DNA of 64,000 bases, taken from positions 734,394-798,393 of the forward strand of contig JAJEKB010020795.1 in the NCBI GenBank assembly GCA_022393335.1. The letters run 5' to 3'. Positions 12,795-25,166 of this stretch are shown one piece after another. The notes beneath the pieces are model-generated. The model did no database searches. It saw only the letters and a list, made by a program, of their open reading frames with translations, and was not told the DNA's origin. The stretch comes from Macrotrachela quadricornifera (lineage: Eukaryota; Rotifera; Eurotatoria; Philodinida; Philodinidae). Both the position numbers and the translations under genes were made by a program. Within the stretch, counting starts at the first letter, position 1; every line of letters starts with the position of its first letter.

Positions 12795-13676
12795 CAAAAT
12801 TTACTTTTACTTATGAATACTCAAAAGCTCTGAGAATATCAAATAAAGATATAAAGATAAGAATATATTTTTTAATTTTATTTGATAAAATATTCAGCAT
12901 TATTGTGATTATTATTTATAGAAAATTCAATCTTTTCGCCATAATTTATAAAAAAAATTTTGTGAATTATTTTTCTAAAAAACTGAAACTAACACTTGAT
13001 GAAATAATAGAGAAATTATATGAAAGAAAAAAAAACTGTTTAATAAAGATATGCCTTTTCTATACTAAAAGTGAAAATAAATAAAACAAACATCTTTTTG
13101 ATTTTGTATAATTAATTTTTAATGAGACAATAACTATATTTTAATACTCATTTTAAAAGAATAAGAAGTTACCTCGAATAAAACAAATTTTTATTCTTAA
13201 AATAGTTTAATACGATGCAACTCATTTGGAAAATGTGATTTTATGCGTATCATATATATTTTCTATTAATTTTCTTTTGATAAGAAATACATAGTAATAT
13301 CGTTTATTCTTTATTCGCATTCAAAAATCATGAAAAACAAGATAGTTATGTTGATTTACTTATAAATTTTTCATTAAATAAGCATGTTTCAAAGGTTTAA
13401 AAAAACTACATGAGACTTCGAAATATGTTATACTTTTATCTTTCTGTTTAGCTTTAGAAAACCATCTATTTTTAACGTATTAAATTAACCTGAATTATGG
13501 ATTAATTTAATTAAATTTTGTACTTTAAAAATTGATAAACATTTATGTATTTATCGTGAATTAAATAATATAGATATACAACAACAAAAAAACATAAATA
13601 AAAGAAGTAAAATAACTACCTTACGAACAACATATAATGAATTTGTCAATGATAGAATGTTATACGTGAATACCCT

Positions 13677-14706
13677 TCAAGGTTGTGGGACCACTTGATT
13701 GTCAGCTGCCTGTAAACATCGATCACTATATATTCTAGAGACGACATAAATGAATTGTCGTCGAAATCGTTCAGATACACACATATACGCATAAAATGAA
13801 CTCTATAATAATACAAATAATAATAATAAAAACATTTATTTTTGTCAGACTTCTTACCGCATAATATAAAAAATATGTACAATTAGCCACAGTAGTAGCC
13901 AATCGTATACTTTCAGCATTATTTGAATCGTGCATAAAATTTGTGTCCGAACTAAGAATAATAGTAATAATGTAAGGATTTGTAGTGAAAATGTTAAAAA
14001 CAGTTTGCATAAGAACTATAATTGTTAATTGTTTGTCTGATGCACGTCGAACAAGTGGTACAGTTCGATAAGCCAAGTGCTTTACATTATAAAACGCTAA
14101 TAAACCAAATATAACATTAATAAACATAGGTAAATAACCAATCAATACAGGTGTATAAAACTTGCTTTGATATTGTGTAAGCATATCATTTGTACTTGTA
14201 CAAATTACTTTGCCTGTACTAGATGATTTAACATGATCATAATAAATCAAATATGGAATTCCATGAAGAAACGAAATAGAAACAAATATAAGGATTGCAC
14301 GATGTGCCACTTTGATATTACTCCATTGTTGCCATCGAGGTTTTGAACAAGTGGCTAAAAATTGATCAATTACTGCCAAACATATACATACTACTGCAGT
14401 TATTGTACACGTTGTACCAAAGAATATTCTGAATTTACAATAGAAGAATGAAGATGTTGCCCAATCAATATCAAAACCATAGACCATTATACGTCCAGAA
14501 AAAGCTATGAGCAATTGACCGAGGCTAACAGCGGACATAATCATTAAATAAAATGCACATGAACTTTCTCGAAATGTTTTCAAACTAAGAAAAACAATAA
14601 GATTAAAGATATTACCAATTACACCAAGTATTAAAATAGGAATGCCAAGATAAATAGTCACTTGTTGAGAAGCATATTCCAAAGATATTACATTTGATGT
14701 TGACAT
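13677..14706 (-). CDS. Rhodopsin-like GPCR, copy B
   Basis: Same structure as copy A: exon 1 14706-13858, a 55-nt intron, exon 2 13802-13677, product 324 residues. The first exon encodes 283 residues and differs from copy A at about 24 of them (counted by eye, roughly 91% identity). One change falls in the first 90 residues, and the rest cluster in TM3 (TITAVVCIC), TM5 and loop 3 (INVIFGLLAFYNVKHLAYRT), and TM7 (ATTVANCTYFLYYA). IDQF replaces DRY here too. The tail is two residues shorter and differs in its last 20 positions. Both copies look functional: no stop codons, and intron boundaries are kept. The hAT-like insertion sits about 120 nt upstream of the start codon and may affect its promoter. 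Confidence 0.9.
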
Positions 14707-14830
14707 TTCAGTTGAATATCAATGAAGTAATTGTAAGATTTCAAAGTCGCCTTTCTTTATAAGTTATAACTATCTATAAAGTAAATAGTGGTTTAAATAG
14801 TATACTTCACTTCTATGAAGAATATCAGCT

Positions 14831-16071
14831 CAGTGGTCCAAACAGGTCTAAAAAATTGGGTCTGGCCTTCCCACGACAGGCTACAGACCTCTTTAGCCTG
14901 TCTCTCGTATCCTGTTTATTTTTTACTTGTAAATATCATGAAATTATCAATGAGAACCGAAGATAGTCATTGAGAAAAATGCTTATAATTCGTTAACAAA
15001 GATAGTTAGAGACGTTCTTTTTTCACCATTTAATAGAGGGACTAAGAAACATATACTTATGAAGAAATGAAAGTTTTCCTAAGTATCATTGACGTTGCAA
15101 ATAGTTTCTAAATCTAAAATAAACACTCCCGTGTTGATCAAGACATTCGATAATCTATGTCTTAAATGCTTTTCCTCTTTACGAAGAAAGCAATATCTCG
15201 CAGTTGCTAAGATAAGATTTTCAAGAGTGCTCTTCAAATTACTAGGCCAGCAAGAAAACGAAAAAATGCGTTTTATTTTAAAAAATCAGTAATTTTTCTG
15301 AATATCATCTTTGAAAACTACCATGGAAAGCTCTTGGAAAAACTTTGCTTTCTCTATAGTTAGAGATTTTCCAATGGATTTGTGGAAAAATACCGAAAAG
15401 GAAATTTGAAAAAAAATTAAAAAGAATATCCACATATCGAAGTTTTCTTTATCTTTTTCAATATTTTCCACTTAATCCTTCCCGATCTCCTCTTTCGAAT
15501 AATGAAAATGGAAGATGTCTAACTATCTTTATTAAAAAGTAATAAGCATTCTATCGAATGGACTTCTTTTAAAACTTCAATAATACACAGCATAGCTGTG
15601 AATCCAGTTCTAACTGTCTCTGTAGAGAATGAATAGACAGAAAACATGAAGAACTGGAACAAAACCTTTATATCATTAAAAGTATTCTAAATAACTTCAA
15701 CAAACTGACAGAAAATCATTGATCAAGAATAAATATATTGCAACAGCATAAACATGAAGTACGAAATGGGAAAAATTATTGAAGAATTAATATAAAATAC
15801 ATTGATAAACGATCAAAAACAGTGGACAATAACTTAGTTCAATGTATAAAGAAATTCTATCAATGAGTGAACGATAAATAATGCGATCATCATATGTTAG
15901 TAGACAGAATTTTATCATGCCAAAATGGTAAATAATTATTCGTGAAAATGCACTATACAAAGTACTTCAATATCTTTTTTTATAAATATATTTTCTTTTG
16001 AAAATACGAATTTTTTTATGAAGTTTTATAGAGACAAGTCAGGCAGGCCTAGTGGCCTGTTTGGACTTCTA
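14831..16071. mobile_element. Non-autonomous hAT-like element
   Basis: The unit interrupts sequence that is continuous in unit A. The borders are CAGTGGTCCAAACAGG at the left and the complement of TAGAAGTCCAAACAGG at the right (13 of 16 match). It is flanked by an 8-bp target duplication with one mismatch (TATCAGCT at 14823-14830, TGTCAGCT at 16072-16079). A CAG-type terminus and an 8-bp duplication are hallmarks of the hAT superfamily. The interior (1241 bp) has no transposase frame. It holds a further imperfect inverted repeat (about 14965-15090 against 15430-15550, sharing AAAGATAGTTAGA), so it is a foldback-type passenger. Confidence 0.75.
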
Positions 16072-16560
16072 TGTCAGCTAGTTAGATAAAGTTATCATAT
16101 ATGAATAAAATTTTTTTATCATCTTATATTTGTATAATTAGTATTCGCCAAATAACAGAATGACAAGAAAAAAAATTCTTCACAACTCTATAGTCTTGTC
16201 TATTATAAATGTAATTATAAGATTTACTTTAAATATATCTGGTTTTGGTTTGTTATTTTCAGTCTTAATTGAATTTTTTTCACAAAGAAATATAGGTTTT
16301 ACTACTGTGAGTTTACTTTCTATTGTTTAATTCAATGAGAAATGAAGTAAGTAAACAAACTTTAAATAAATTCTTATATAAAAAAGACGATGTCACAACC
16401 TCTAATAAATATAAAACCTAATTATTTGATTCTAGTCTTAAGACTGATTCACAAATCGAATAACTACTAAATAAAAGGTTTTATTTTCAACAGTCCCATC
16501 TATGATTTTTAATAAGTTAAACAATCGTTTCTCTTCATTTATTTTGTTATTTGTCTATAT

Positions 16561-17332
16561 AAAGGATTTTCCAGAAATTCTGACATGATTTTTAAATTTG
16601 TCTTTCTCACGTTCAACAAAAACAAACTATTGGAAACTTTGGCAGATTTTTAAGATGTTCGTGTCTTCTATGTGTGCGCCAAATTGTGTATATCTCAGCT
16701 TAGGTCAATGTAGAAGATCTTAAACTTGTTTTTAAAATATTCGACATGAAGAGCTTTACAAAACTTGTAATTACAGATGCCTGTTGTTCTGTATTAATGA
16801 TTCATGGTATACTGAAACTGAAAAACTTTATTTTGCATGTATTTCAGCTAGAGAAAATAAAAACATCTTGAATTTTTTCAAAAGAGATACCATCGACAGC
16901 TTTATAAAAGTTGCATGAATAAGTTTCTCAAAACAGTTTTTCCTGTTCACAGTTTAGTGAAAATTAGTCGAACTGTGTAGATTTTTCATTTTGAGCATAC
17001 TACATATGATTAATACAAATCAACAGAGATCTGCTGTTACAAGTTTTATATAGCTCTTCATGACGAATCTTTTTAAAAAAGTTTAAGATTTTATCATCTG
17101 ATGTAGATGATTTGGCACACATGAAGAGCACAAAAATTTCAAACACAATATATGATAGTGTTGTTACTGATTCTCATCTATAATACAAGATATAGACCTC
17201 AAATTTTATATTTAGGTAGTATTTCATATGTGTAATAATCTGCCAAAGTTTCAAATAGTTTGTTTTTGTTGAATGTGTGAACGACATATTCTAAAATTGT
17301 GTCAGAATTTCTGGAACATCCTTTATTTACTG
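16561..17332. repeat. Foldback element, copy in unit B
   Basis: Counterpart of 7195-7995 with the same outer blocks (AAAGGATTTTCCAGAAATTC at the left, its relative inverted at 17300-17332). The arms have lost some length: part of the left arm present in unit A around 7280-7370 is missing here. No coding capacity. Confidence 0.7.
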
Positions 17333-20300
17333 GAATCTTATTCCAATACTATATTAACTTTGATAGTGAGTCTCACTCACCTTATATTTTCATCCAAATA
17401 ATCAATGGAAAATAAATCTGTGGAAAGAAAATCGTACATCTCGTATAAATAATATATGAAAAATTGATGAAATAATTTTATGGCTTTTCTCTTTCTAACA
17501 ATAATGTTTTTCCAGCGGAGCAGCCTTTTTGTTATCATGACCAGACGATAAATAATACTTTTCTAGCATACTCGATAAAATTAATTATTTTTTTTTATAG
17601 AACTTACATTTATTATCATTCTTTGAATAAAACCTTAGAAAAAAAATGATCTAGAAAACTGTTTAAATGAATAGGTTATAAACAAGTATGTAGTATGACA
17701 TCGAAAGTCTAGATAAATTTGAGTAAATATACGAGTTTTGTACATGAAACTAATAGTATCTTTACATAGAAGGAATTCAATCTCTCTCGACCATATCTTG
17801 TAAAGAAAGCGGCATCTTTTGACTTGCTTTTTTTTTTTTACAAAGTCTCGTGTCTTTGTTAAGTAAGATTTGACTGTTTGTTGAGGGATTGTGTTTTCTC
17901 AAGATCCAATTCGGACTTATCAGTGCTTACACAGATAAAAAGAATATTTCAAAATAAAAATAAAAATTGAAACCGATGCAAAACCAAAAGAATTTCACCC
18001 AATAAGTATCGATTTGAGAGCAGCTAGGTGTTCTCATTATTCATTCTATTTATATATTAGTTTTTTGATTTTATAATATTTTGATAAGTTTTCATCTTAT
18101 CATTTTTATGAAATCTATTGAAAAAAAAAACAAATAACAGCAGTAAATTAGAAGATTAAAATGTTTAAGTTTCAGAAAATAGTGAAAAATGCCTTTCAAC
18201 GTGGAAACAAAACATGCACTCTAAAAATATCTCGTCAGAGTCTTAATAGATGAAGAGAATAGTGTCAATACAGCTTTAAATAATAAATATTTTTAATGTC
18301 ATATAATAACTATTTCATATGAAAAAAGAAAATCATACATACTGACACTCAATAAAGTTGGACTAAATCACCAAAAACATGGAAGACTACTGGGTACAAT
18401 ATAAAAAAGGACGAAGTCATCTTAGTATACGTCCCATTCTGTCCCGCGTTTAGAGCTTTGTTGTTCTATCTTCACTTTATTCTATCATGTGAACATACTT
18501 CCTTTTTTCTTGAAGTATAAATAAAGAATCTAGCAAATTTCTACTTTCTTTTTGAAAACAAATCATTTATTTTTCTATGCATTAGTTTCGCAATACTATT
18601 TACAAGACAACATTTTTCTTACAAAAACAATAACAAGACCAATAAGAAGCAAAGCTATGCCGAAAGGAACGATATTTTCGGATTTATAGTAGGATAAGTC
18701 AGACCAGTCTCACAGAGCTACGCGGCCTTATCATATGACTATATGCTGGTGTTATTTATTTTTGCATTATACAAACTATTAGATGTTTTGAGATGTTTGT
18801 TTAGTTGATCAGTATTTTCATGAATTTCGTACAGTTGGAACTATTAGATCTCTGTTCACTTTTTCTTTTTTTTAAGATACTGTTGAATAATTTATCTTTA
18901 GTAAAAGAAATGAACAACCCTTGTTTCAATCGAAGTTTTTTCGATTGATTATCCATTTTCAGTTAAGAAGTTTCAAAGTTTTAGCAGTTTTACATAACAC
19001 TCTTTACTACTACCAGTTGCTGCTTTCTTTACTTTCATTAGATGATTGTGGGAGAAAATACTGTGAATCAAATTTTCATTAAAATAGTTTCGTGCGACGA
19101 GATAAGAAAATTGATGCATCCTCTCTCGTTTCGCTCTAACTTCAAAAACGTCGTCCCGTCCCAACTCAGAATCGGTCGGGAATGATCCCATATCCTGTCG
19201 AGCTCTGTTTCTTATCTTATATAAAGAAAAAAATTATATTATTAATATATTGCCTTTATTGAATGATAATAACGGTAGAAAAGCTTTTTTATTTTATTGA
19301 TTAGTTTTTTCAATTTTCAACTGTAGAAAATATCTGTTGTTGCTAATAGCAATAGATTATATTTTATTCCATGAAATTCTAATTAAAGAGTTAATAAATG
19401 TGTTGATAAAAATTTAAAAGTCAATTTTTAACTTAAGAATAATTGTTTGACTACATAATGATCATTCTTAGAATTTCAGTAGATCAAAATACTTATAGTA
19501 TATCTATCTTAAACAATCGAATGAATATGATTATAATTCAAACATAAAAGGTTACTAATCGATTGGATTTAGATATTTCAGTGTACATTCCTACTGAAAA
19601 AACGACTATTTAGAGATAAACTTCATATATATTTAGTTCAACCGAATATAAAATATTTGAATGTGGAGTCTTTATTCAACATTTCTTGGTATTATTACGA
19701 CATCATACAGGAAATGTCTTTTGGAAGTGACATGCTATATCTCTATGAAAAAAAAAGATAACTTTTTTCCACTATAATATAATTATATTGAGTGTTTGGA
19801 AGCTCCATTTTAGTGATTAATTTTATCTCATGTTGGAAAAAACCTTTCCCAGTTTTTAAGGGTTAATTCATTCCATCCTATCACGTTGCTGATGCTCTGC
19901 TATTCTTTTCTTTCTCTTATTATTGTTTTATTTTTTGATTCATTCGAATAGACGAACGAGAAAACGACCATAATGTCTTTGCTGGGTGTATAAAAACACC
20001 TATAAGTAAATATAGAAGGTATTTCATCATTGTTTGTCAATGATAAAGCAATTTAAAGACAGTAGCTCAGGTAATCAAATGACCCACTTGTTAGATAAAT
20101 ACAAAAGAATATATATTTTAAGATAGAGAAAAGTAATTATTATATTTAGATAACCTTGGTTTTTTTTCGAGGAAAGAAAAAACAGATTTTATTCAGATAT
20201 ATTTATAATACAGAAGAAAGAAAAATATGTTGGCAACCATTTGTATATAGTAGTTTGCTTGTGCTGGGAAATAAATCTGATAAGATGTGTGTGTGTGTGT

Positions 20301-20441
20301 GCATTATTTTTTTCAAATTTACATTAGTTACGAGCATATAGTTATCAGTAACTTTCTATTTCTTTGCTCAAACACGATTTTTTTTTCATTTAAATTAAAT
20401 TCTGTTATTGTGTTTTGTTTTTCATACAGATAATAAATAGC
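17333..20441. other. End of unit B and intergenic stretch before the U-box gene
   Basis: Unit B homology stops near 18705. From there to 20441 no gene was recognised. A pyrimidine-rich ...CATACAG boundary at 20421-20429, just before the start codon, looks like a 3' splice site, so the U-box gene may have a 5' UTR exon further left. A short GT repeat lies at 20287-20300. Confidence 0.45.
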
Positions 20442-23400
20442 ATGGCAAGACGTGACGAACAATGCGATACAGTAACGATTGATGATTTATACAAGAGTGC
20501 ACATGGTAATAAGGATTTTGAAATAATTGAACAAGGTATTATTAATCATCTTGAATGGTTAACACAAATACCTGACGGACGAAGATGGGGAATTATTCAT
20601 CAGATAGTTTATCATGGAAATGTCGATCAATTAAATCGATTACTTGTATTAGAAACACGAAATAAATCTTTTCGTTTGTTATCAAGAACAAATGATAATA
20701 AAACTGTGTTAGAAATTGCTCGAGAAAGGAAGGAAAAAAATGGAGCAATGCATCAACGGATTGAACGTTTAGTAATGATGGATAAATTATTGGATGATGC
20801 AAGAGCTAGAAATTGGGATGCATGTCAATTTACAATAAATCAAATGCCTGATATTGTTAATGAAAAACCACCGTATCGTAAATTTTATTTCATTCATCAC
20901 GTTGTGTATGCAGGCGATCAAAAAAGATTCGATGATTATGTTCAACAATACAAATTAGATTTAAATTTGCTTACTAATAATGATAAATCTATTGTTGATA
21001 TTGCAAATGAAAAAAACTATAAAGATTTTTCCAAATATCTTAAAAGTTTAAAAGAACAAAATCAATCAAGAGGAATATCAGATGAATTTTCACATGAAAG
21101 TCGTGTGTCAGAACGAGCCCATGCACGTGAATTTATAATGACGGCAAAAAGTTGCGAACCAAATGCAACATCTGTACAGGATGATGATACATTAACAACT
21201 GATGGACTGGCTCAATTAAGTTTAACTGATTGTCTTACTTGTCCATTATCGGGAAAACTTCTCAAAGTTCCAGGTAAGAATGAGAAAAAGTCACTTGTAA
21301 AAGTTTGTAAACAGTAAATTTTCTTTTAGTTGTTGCATCCGATGGTTATACATATGAAAAAGAAAATATTCTTCAATATTTTAAAACACATGATCATTCT
21401 GCTATAACAAATGAAGTATTCAAAAATAAAGAGTTACAAACAAATCATACTATTGAAAAAATTTTAAAAACTATGGCTTTACGTCCAGCAACGATGTCAA
21501 CATATTATAAAGTACAAAAAGGTGATACATTAGCCAAAATAGCGGAACAAAAAAATTTCACTTTAGACCAAATGAAAGCAGCAAATCCAGAATTAAGAGA
21601 TTACGATCGATTGGTACCTAACCAAGTTATTAAATTACCACGTAAGTGAAAAGGAAGGTTTTTAATAAGATTAGTGTATGGATGAGTGAAACTATAATGT
21701 ACTTTGAGTGGTTAAGAGAGAGACTACTAAAAGAACATTCTACGCAATCTATAGATCGCTGAAGAAAAAGAATGAGGATGTTAAGAAGTGAAATTGGCCC
21801 CCTCTTCAAAATCGTTTTTATCCTTCTCGAAGTATCACGAGAAGCCTCAGAAATTGCTTGATTTTAGCTGTGTATGGCTGACTGTAAAATTGATGTTGCC
21901 TAGGCCCTAAAGGACAATAGTGTCTGCCACCCATGTGACAAGTCTTTGCACTTATGTTCTGCACTTTCAGTCTACTTTATATATCAAATGAAAGCTCTTT
22001 CTTTCCTTATCGAATGACACATAGATTGTTAGAAAATATTGTTTTTCTAAATTTTTGTATGAACAACACCCTCAAGATGATGTATTTGGAGTGGGAATAT
22101 TCGTGATCAACTGGCCATCTATGGTTTCGAGATGGTAGTAGTCCACTTTGAATTGTGCCTAGTTCGATAGCCCTTAGAACTTTACAAAGTGGTGCTATTT
22201 GACCGGTGTTTTTCGTCGGTAAGATACTCAACCGAAGTGAACAACGTCTAGGAACGCTAAAAAAAGGCTTGTTTTCGGCTAGTTCTTGAAGGATTTCGAC
22301 GATAATCATCAAGCTTCTTCTTAAAGCAAACGTTAGATTTGAATAAGCACAAAGAATTAAGGCAAAACCCATGGATTACAAAGCTCTGCAACGGCTTTCA
22401 TGTTTGGTTAAAAAATTTCGCCCTAGCCATTTTCAGGGGTGGACCAAAAAATGAATGCTGTCAGAGGATCAATCTGATTTGCAAAACTTGTAGACCTATC
22501 TTGAAAAACTCTCAAAATTATCAAATTGTTTATGTATGGACGAGAGTAACTGCGATTCGGCTCGACTCATTTTTTGGTCCACCCATGAGAAGAACTAGCC
22601 AAAAACAAGCCTTTTTTTAGCGTTCCTAGACGTTATTCACTTCTGTTGAGTGTCTTACCGACGAAAAACACCGGTCAAATAGCACCATTTTGTAAAGTTC
22701 TAAGGGCTATCGAACCAGGCACAATTCGTAGTGGACCACTACCATCTCGAAATCAAAGATGGCCAGTTGATCACGAATATTCCCACTCCAAATGCATCAT
22801 CTTGAGGGTGTCGTCCATACAAAAATTCGGAGAAACAATATTTTCTAACAAGTCTATGTGTCATTCGATAAGGAAAGAAAAAAACTTTCATCTGATATAC
22901 AGATCAGGCTAAAAGCGTAGAACATAAGTGCAAAGACTTCTCACATCGTTTAGAGTAGTGCAAGTATTTTTCTTTCAAATGAGATATGAACAGATATCAT
23001 CTTTGTGATATTAGGCAAATATTAATCTCATCAAAAAATTGATCTCTTAGTAATCTCTGATGAAAACCAAAAGATTAGGTTCATCTAATTTTCGATGTGA
23101 ACTGAAGAAGAATCAGATATTTTAGATTTTCTGTTTTTTTTGTATCCTCTCTTAAGTTAGATCAAAAAGAACGAAAAAAAGTTACTCTTCGATTGACATA
23201 GTCGGCAATCACCCACTCCTCAGTTCCTAATACTTACTCTTACTTTAGATTGACATGAATAAAATTTTACTGGTATTATTTTTATTTAGTTATTCAACAA
23301 CTGATCGAATCTACATCAGAAAAAGCAGCTCCTGTATCTGATAAGAGTGTTACTGTATTTCAACATTTCGTTGAAACAAATTCGCAACCATTATTAGTTC

Positions 23401-24455
23401 CAGAATGTGCTTCTAATCAAAAGTTATCTGATGTTAAAGAAAGATTAAAAGCTGTTTTCATAGCAAATGATGTGAATAATGATGGTTTTATGTCATTAGA
23501 AGAATTTGAAACATTTTTATCAAATTTAAATGTAAGAATGAACCACGAAGAGGTCAATGGATTATTTAAAGAGATTAAACGAAAAGATAAAGATAAAATA
23601 ACATTTCAAGAATTTTATCAATATTATGAGGATATGATAAAAGGAGAAAAATCAAACCATACACGATCAGAAATAGATTTATTGACAGCATTTTTAAAAG
23701 CTGATAGCGAAGGTAAATGTGAATTAGGTGGTATTTCACAATTCATTAATAAACGTTGGGAAAAATTTAATAATTTTAAACGTGATGGTAAAACAGGTAA
23801 ATTAGTTATGACTGGTGGTGATGAAGCTCAAGATGTTTTACCAGGAGAGTACAGTCTCGTTGATCTTATCGCATGGTCCGATATAGCTCCAAAAGGTATG
23901 ATACCAAAACTTATTAAAGTTCAAAATGTTCGTTGGATAAAAAGTGCCGATCCTAAATCTGAATCAGGTAGATTAGTATTTCCACGTGATTTTGTTGATA
24001 CACGTTTACCAATTGATATTGGAACAAATGATAAATTAGCCTATTATGGATGTTGTCTGGCTAATGAAAGTCAAATGAAAGTATCACTATTACATCGTCA
24101 TGCCATTCAAGATTTTACCTATTATGAAAATTATTATAATGATTTTGTTAAGGGAAGAGCTGGCTTGGAAAGACATGAATTTGCTCATCTAGATTGTCCA
24201 TTTGAAGAAAATAGTGGCTTTTTTATATTAGGAAAATTTTCTCAACAAAATGAAAATGAATTACATTTAACAGCATTTAAAATTCCAGTTAAACATACAC
24301 TTTATGTACCACCATTAACAATACATTCAAATGATTATTTAAGAGGTACATGGCGTACAATGTTATCGGATGCTACTGGCATTGATCATGTTATTCTCGA
24401 ACGTGTAAGATATGATAATGGAAAAGATCAAATTTCCTTCGATTTTATGAATTAA
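20442..24455 (+). CDS. Ankyrin-like/U-box/LysM/EF-hand chimeric protein
   Basis: Three exons: 20442-21273, 21330-21641, 23290-24455 (introns of 56 and 1648 nt, both GT-AG); product 769 residues. In order: two ankyrin-like repeats (about 50-95, WGIIHQIVYHGN; and 155-205, FYFIHHVVYAGD); a U-box at about 263-327 (TDCLTCPLSGKLLKVP across the first splice, then SDGYTYEKENI); a LysM motif at 336-381 (YYKVQKGDTLAKIAEQ, then ANPELRDYDRL); and an EF-hand pair with a canonical loop DVNNDGFMSLEE at 442-453 and a degenerate second one. The last 270 residues form an unrecognised domain with LLHRHAIQDF and YVPPLTIHSNDYLRGTWRTM, perhaps cupin-like. A U-box implies E3 ubiquitin-ligase activity, LysM binds GlcNAc polymers and the EF-hand binds Ca2+, so a cytosolic glycan or bacterial sensor is possible but inferred. 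The first ATG after the possible splice site was chosen as start. Confidence 0.85.
21934..22946. repeat. 1 kb foldback element inside intron 2
   Basis: Two arms of about 350 nt (21934-22290 and 22590-22946) are inverted copies at roughly 85-90% identity by eye, starting from GTGAxAAGTCTTTGCACTTA at both outer ends. A further perfect 18-bp inverted pair (GGGTGGACCAAAAAATGA at 22437-22454, its complement at 22567-22584) lies in the loop. It accounts for most of the unusual 1648-nt intron length in a genome whose other introns are about 55 nt. Several frames through the arms are open but are mirror images of each other rather than genes. Confidence 0.8.
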
Positions 24456-24714
24456 CATTTGATTGAATGAAATCTATTGAATTAAGTTAAATCGATTATA
24501 TACACTTTACTTTTTATAATTTTTATTGAAATAAATTTAATCAGAAAAATGACAATGCTTTTTTCATTGTTTTAAAAGTCAATTTTTTAATTGTTGTATA
24601 AGAAGAATCTTAAAATTTAAATCCTATTAGAGGTTCAACTAGAATATATATTATTCTTGAATAATTAAATTCAAATATTTGAGTGTTTCACAGTTTGTAG
24701 ATTGTCGGTTGATA

Positions 24715-25166
24715 GTATGAATACTAGTGGGAACCCGTGCATACTGCACGGCCGCTTTCACTATGTGAAGAAAATCTTTTCTGATGGCGAGAGAATTCTT
24801 AAAGACACTTTTAGAGTTCTATCTCTGTTCCGAAACAAAGGTTATTGCATTATATTCAATTTATTTCAAGGTAACAAATATAAAAAATTTCTTTGAAAAC
24901 AATCATATGCTCCTTTGATCCCATCTCTACCATCACTCCTATTCCTTTAACCTGGTAACATACACAGAGATACTTAACATTATTATATAGAAGAAGATAG
25001 CCAAGCCTATTTTTTTCTCTAGAGCTCGAGGTAGAATCATGTTTTTTTGACCCCGCGGACTAATCTGAAACCATGTTTTTTTGACCTATGGGTCAAAGAA
25101 ACATAATGTTTTTTTGATCCGGTAACAGACAGACACACACTGAACATTATAATATAGATAGATTGT
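24715..25166 (+). repeat. Short dispersed repeat with duplicated 3' end
   Basis: It opens with ACTAGTGGGAACCCGTGC and a hairpin CCGTGCATACTGCACGG. It ends with GGTAACAGACAGACACACAC, then ACATTATAATATAGATAGAT. A second, diverged copy of that tail sits inside at about 24951-25000 (GGTAACATACACAGAGATAC, then ACATTATTATATAGAAG), so the unit is nested or partially duplicated. Three TTTTTTTGA(C/T)C words lie between the tails. This resembles short non-autonomous elements that end in an ATTATATAGAT tail; the class is not assigned. Confidence 0.4.

Larger units (their letters stand above)
12795..18705. repeat. Segmental duplication, unit B
   Basis: Direct copy of unit A (5085-10735) with the same order: leader, GPCR on the minus strand, foldback, non-coding tail. 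It differs by the 1.24 kb hAT-like insertion at 14831-16071 and by lacking the 1.4 kb segment of unit A. The leader 12795-13676 has no intact gene; the frame at 12725-13084 is a low-complexity AT-rich read-through. Confidence 0.8.

Noticed and set aside
12725..13084. 119-codon plus frame in the leader of duplication unit B
   Set aside because: Lysine/isoleucine-rich AT read-through; the matching part of unit A is not open in the same way.
18973..19191. 72-codon minus frame with charged composition
   Set aside because: No domain, no splice or promoter context; indistinguishable from chance.
22007..22912. Several open frames of 88-121 codons in the large intron, some on opposite strands with near-identical translations
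   Set aside because: They lie in the two arms of the inverted repeat and mirror each other; there is no conserved domain and no start context.
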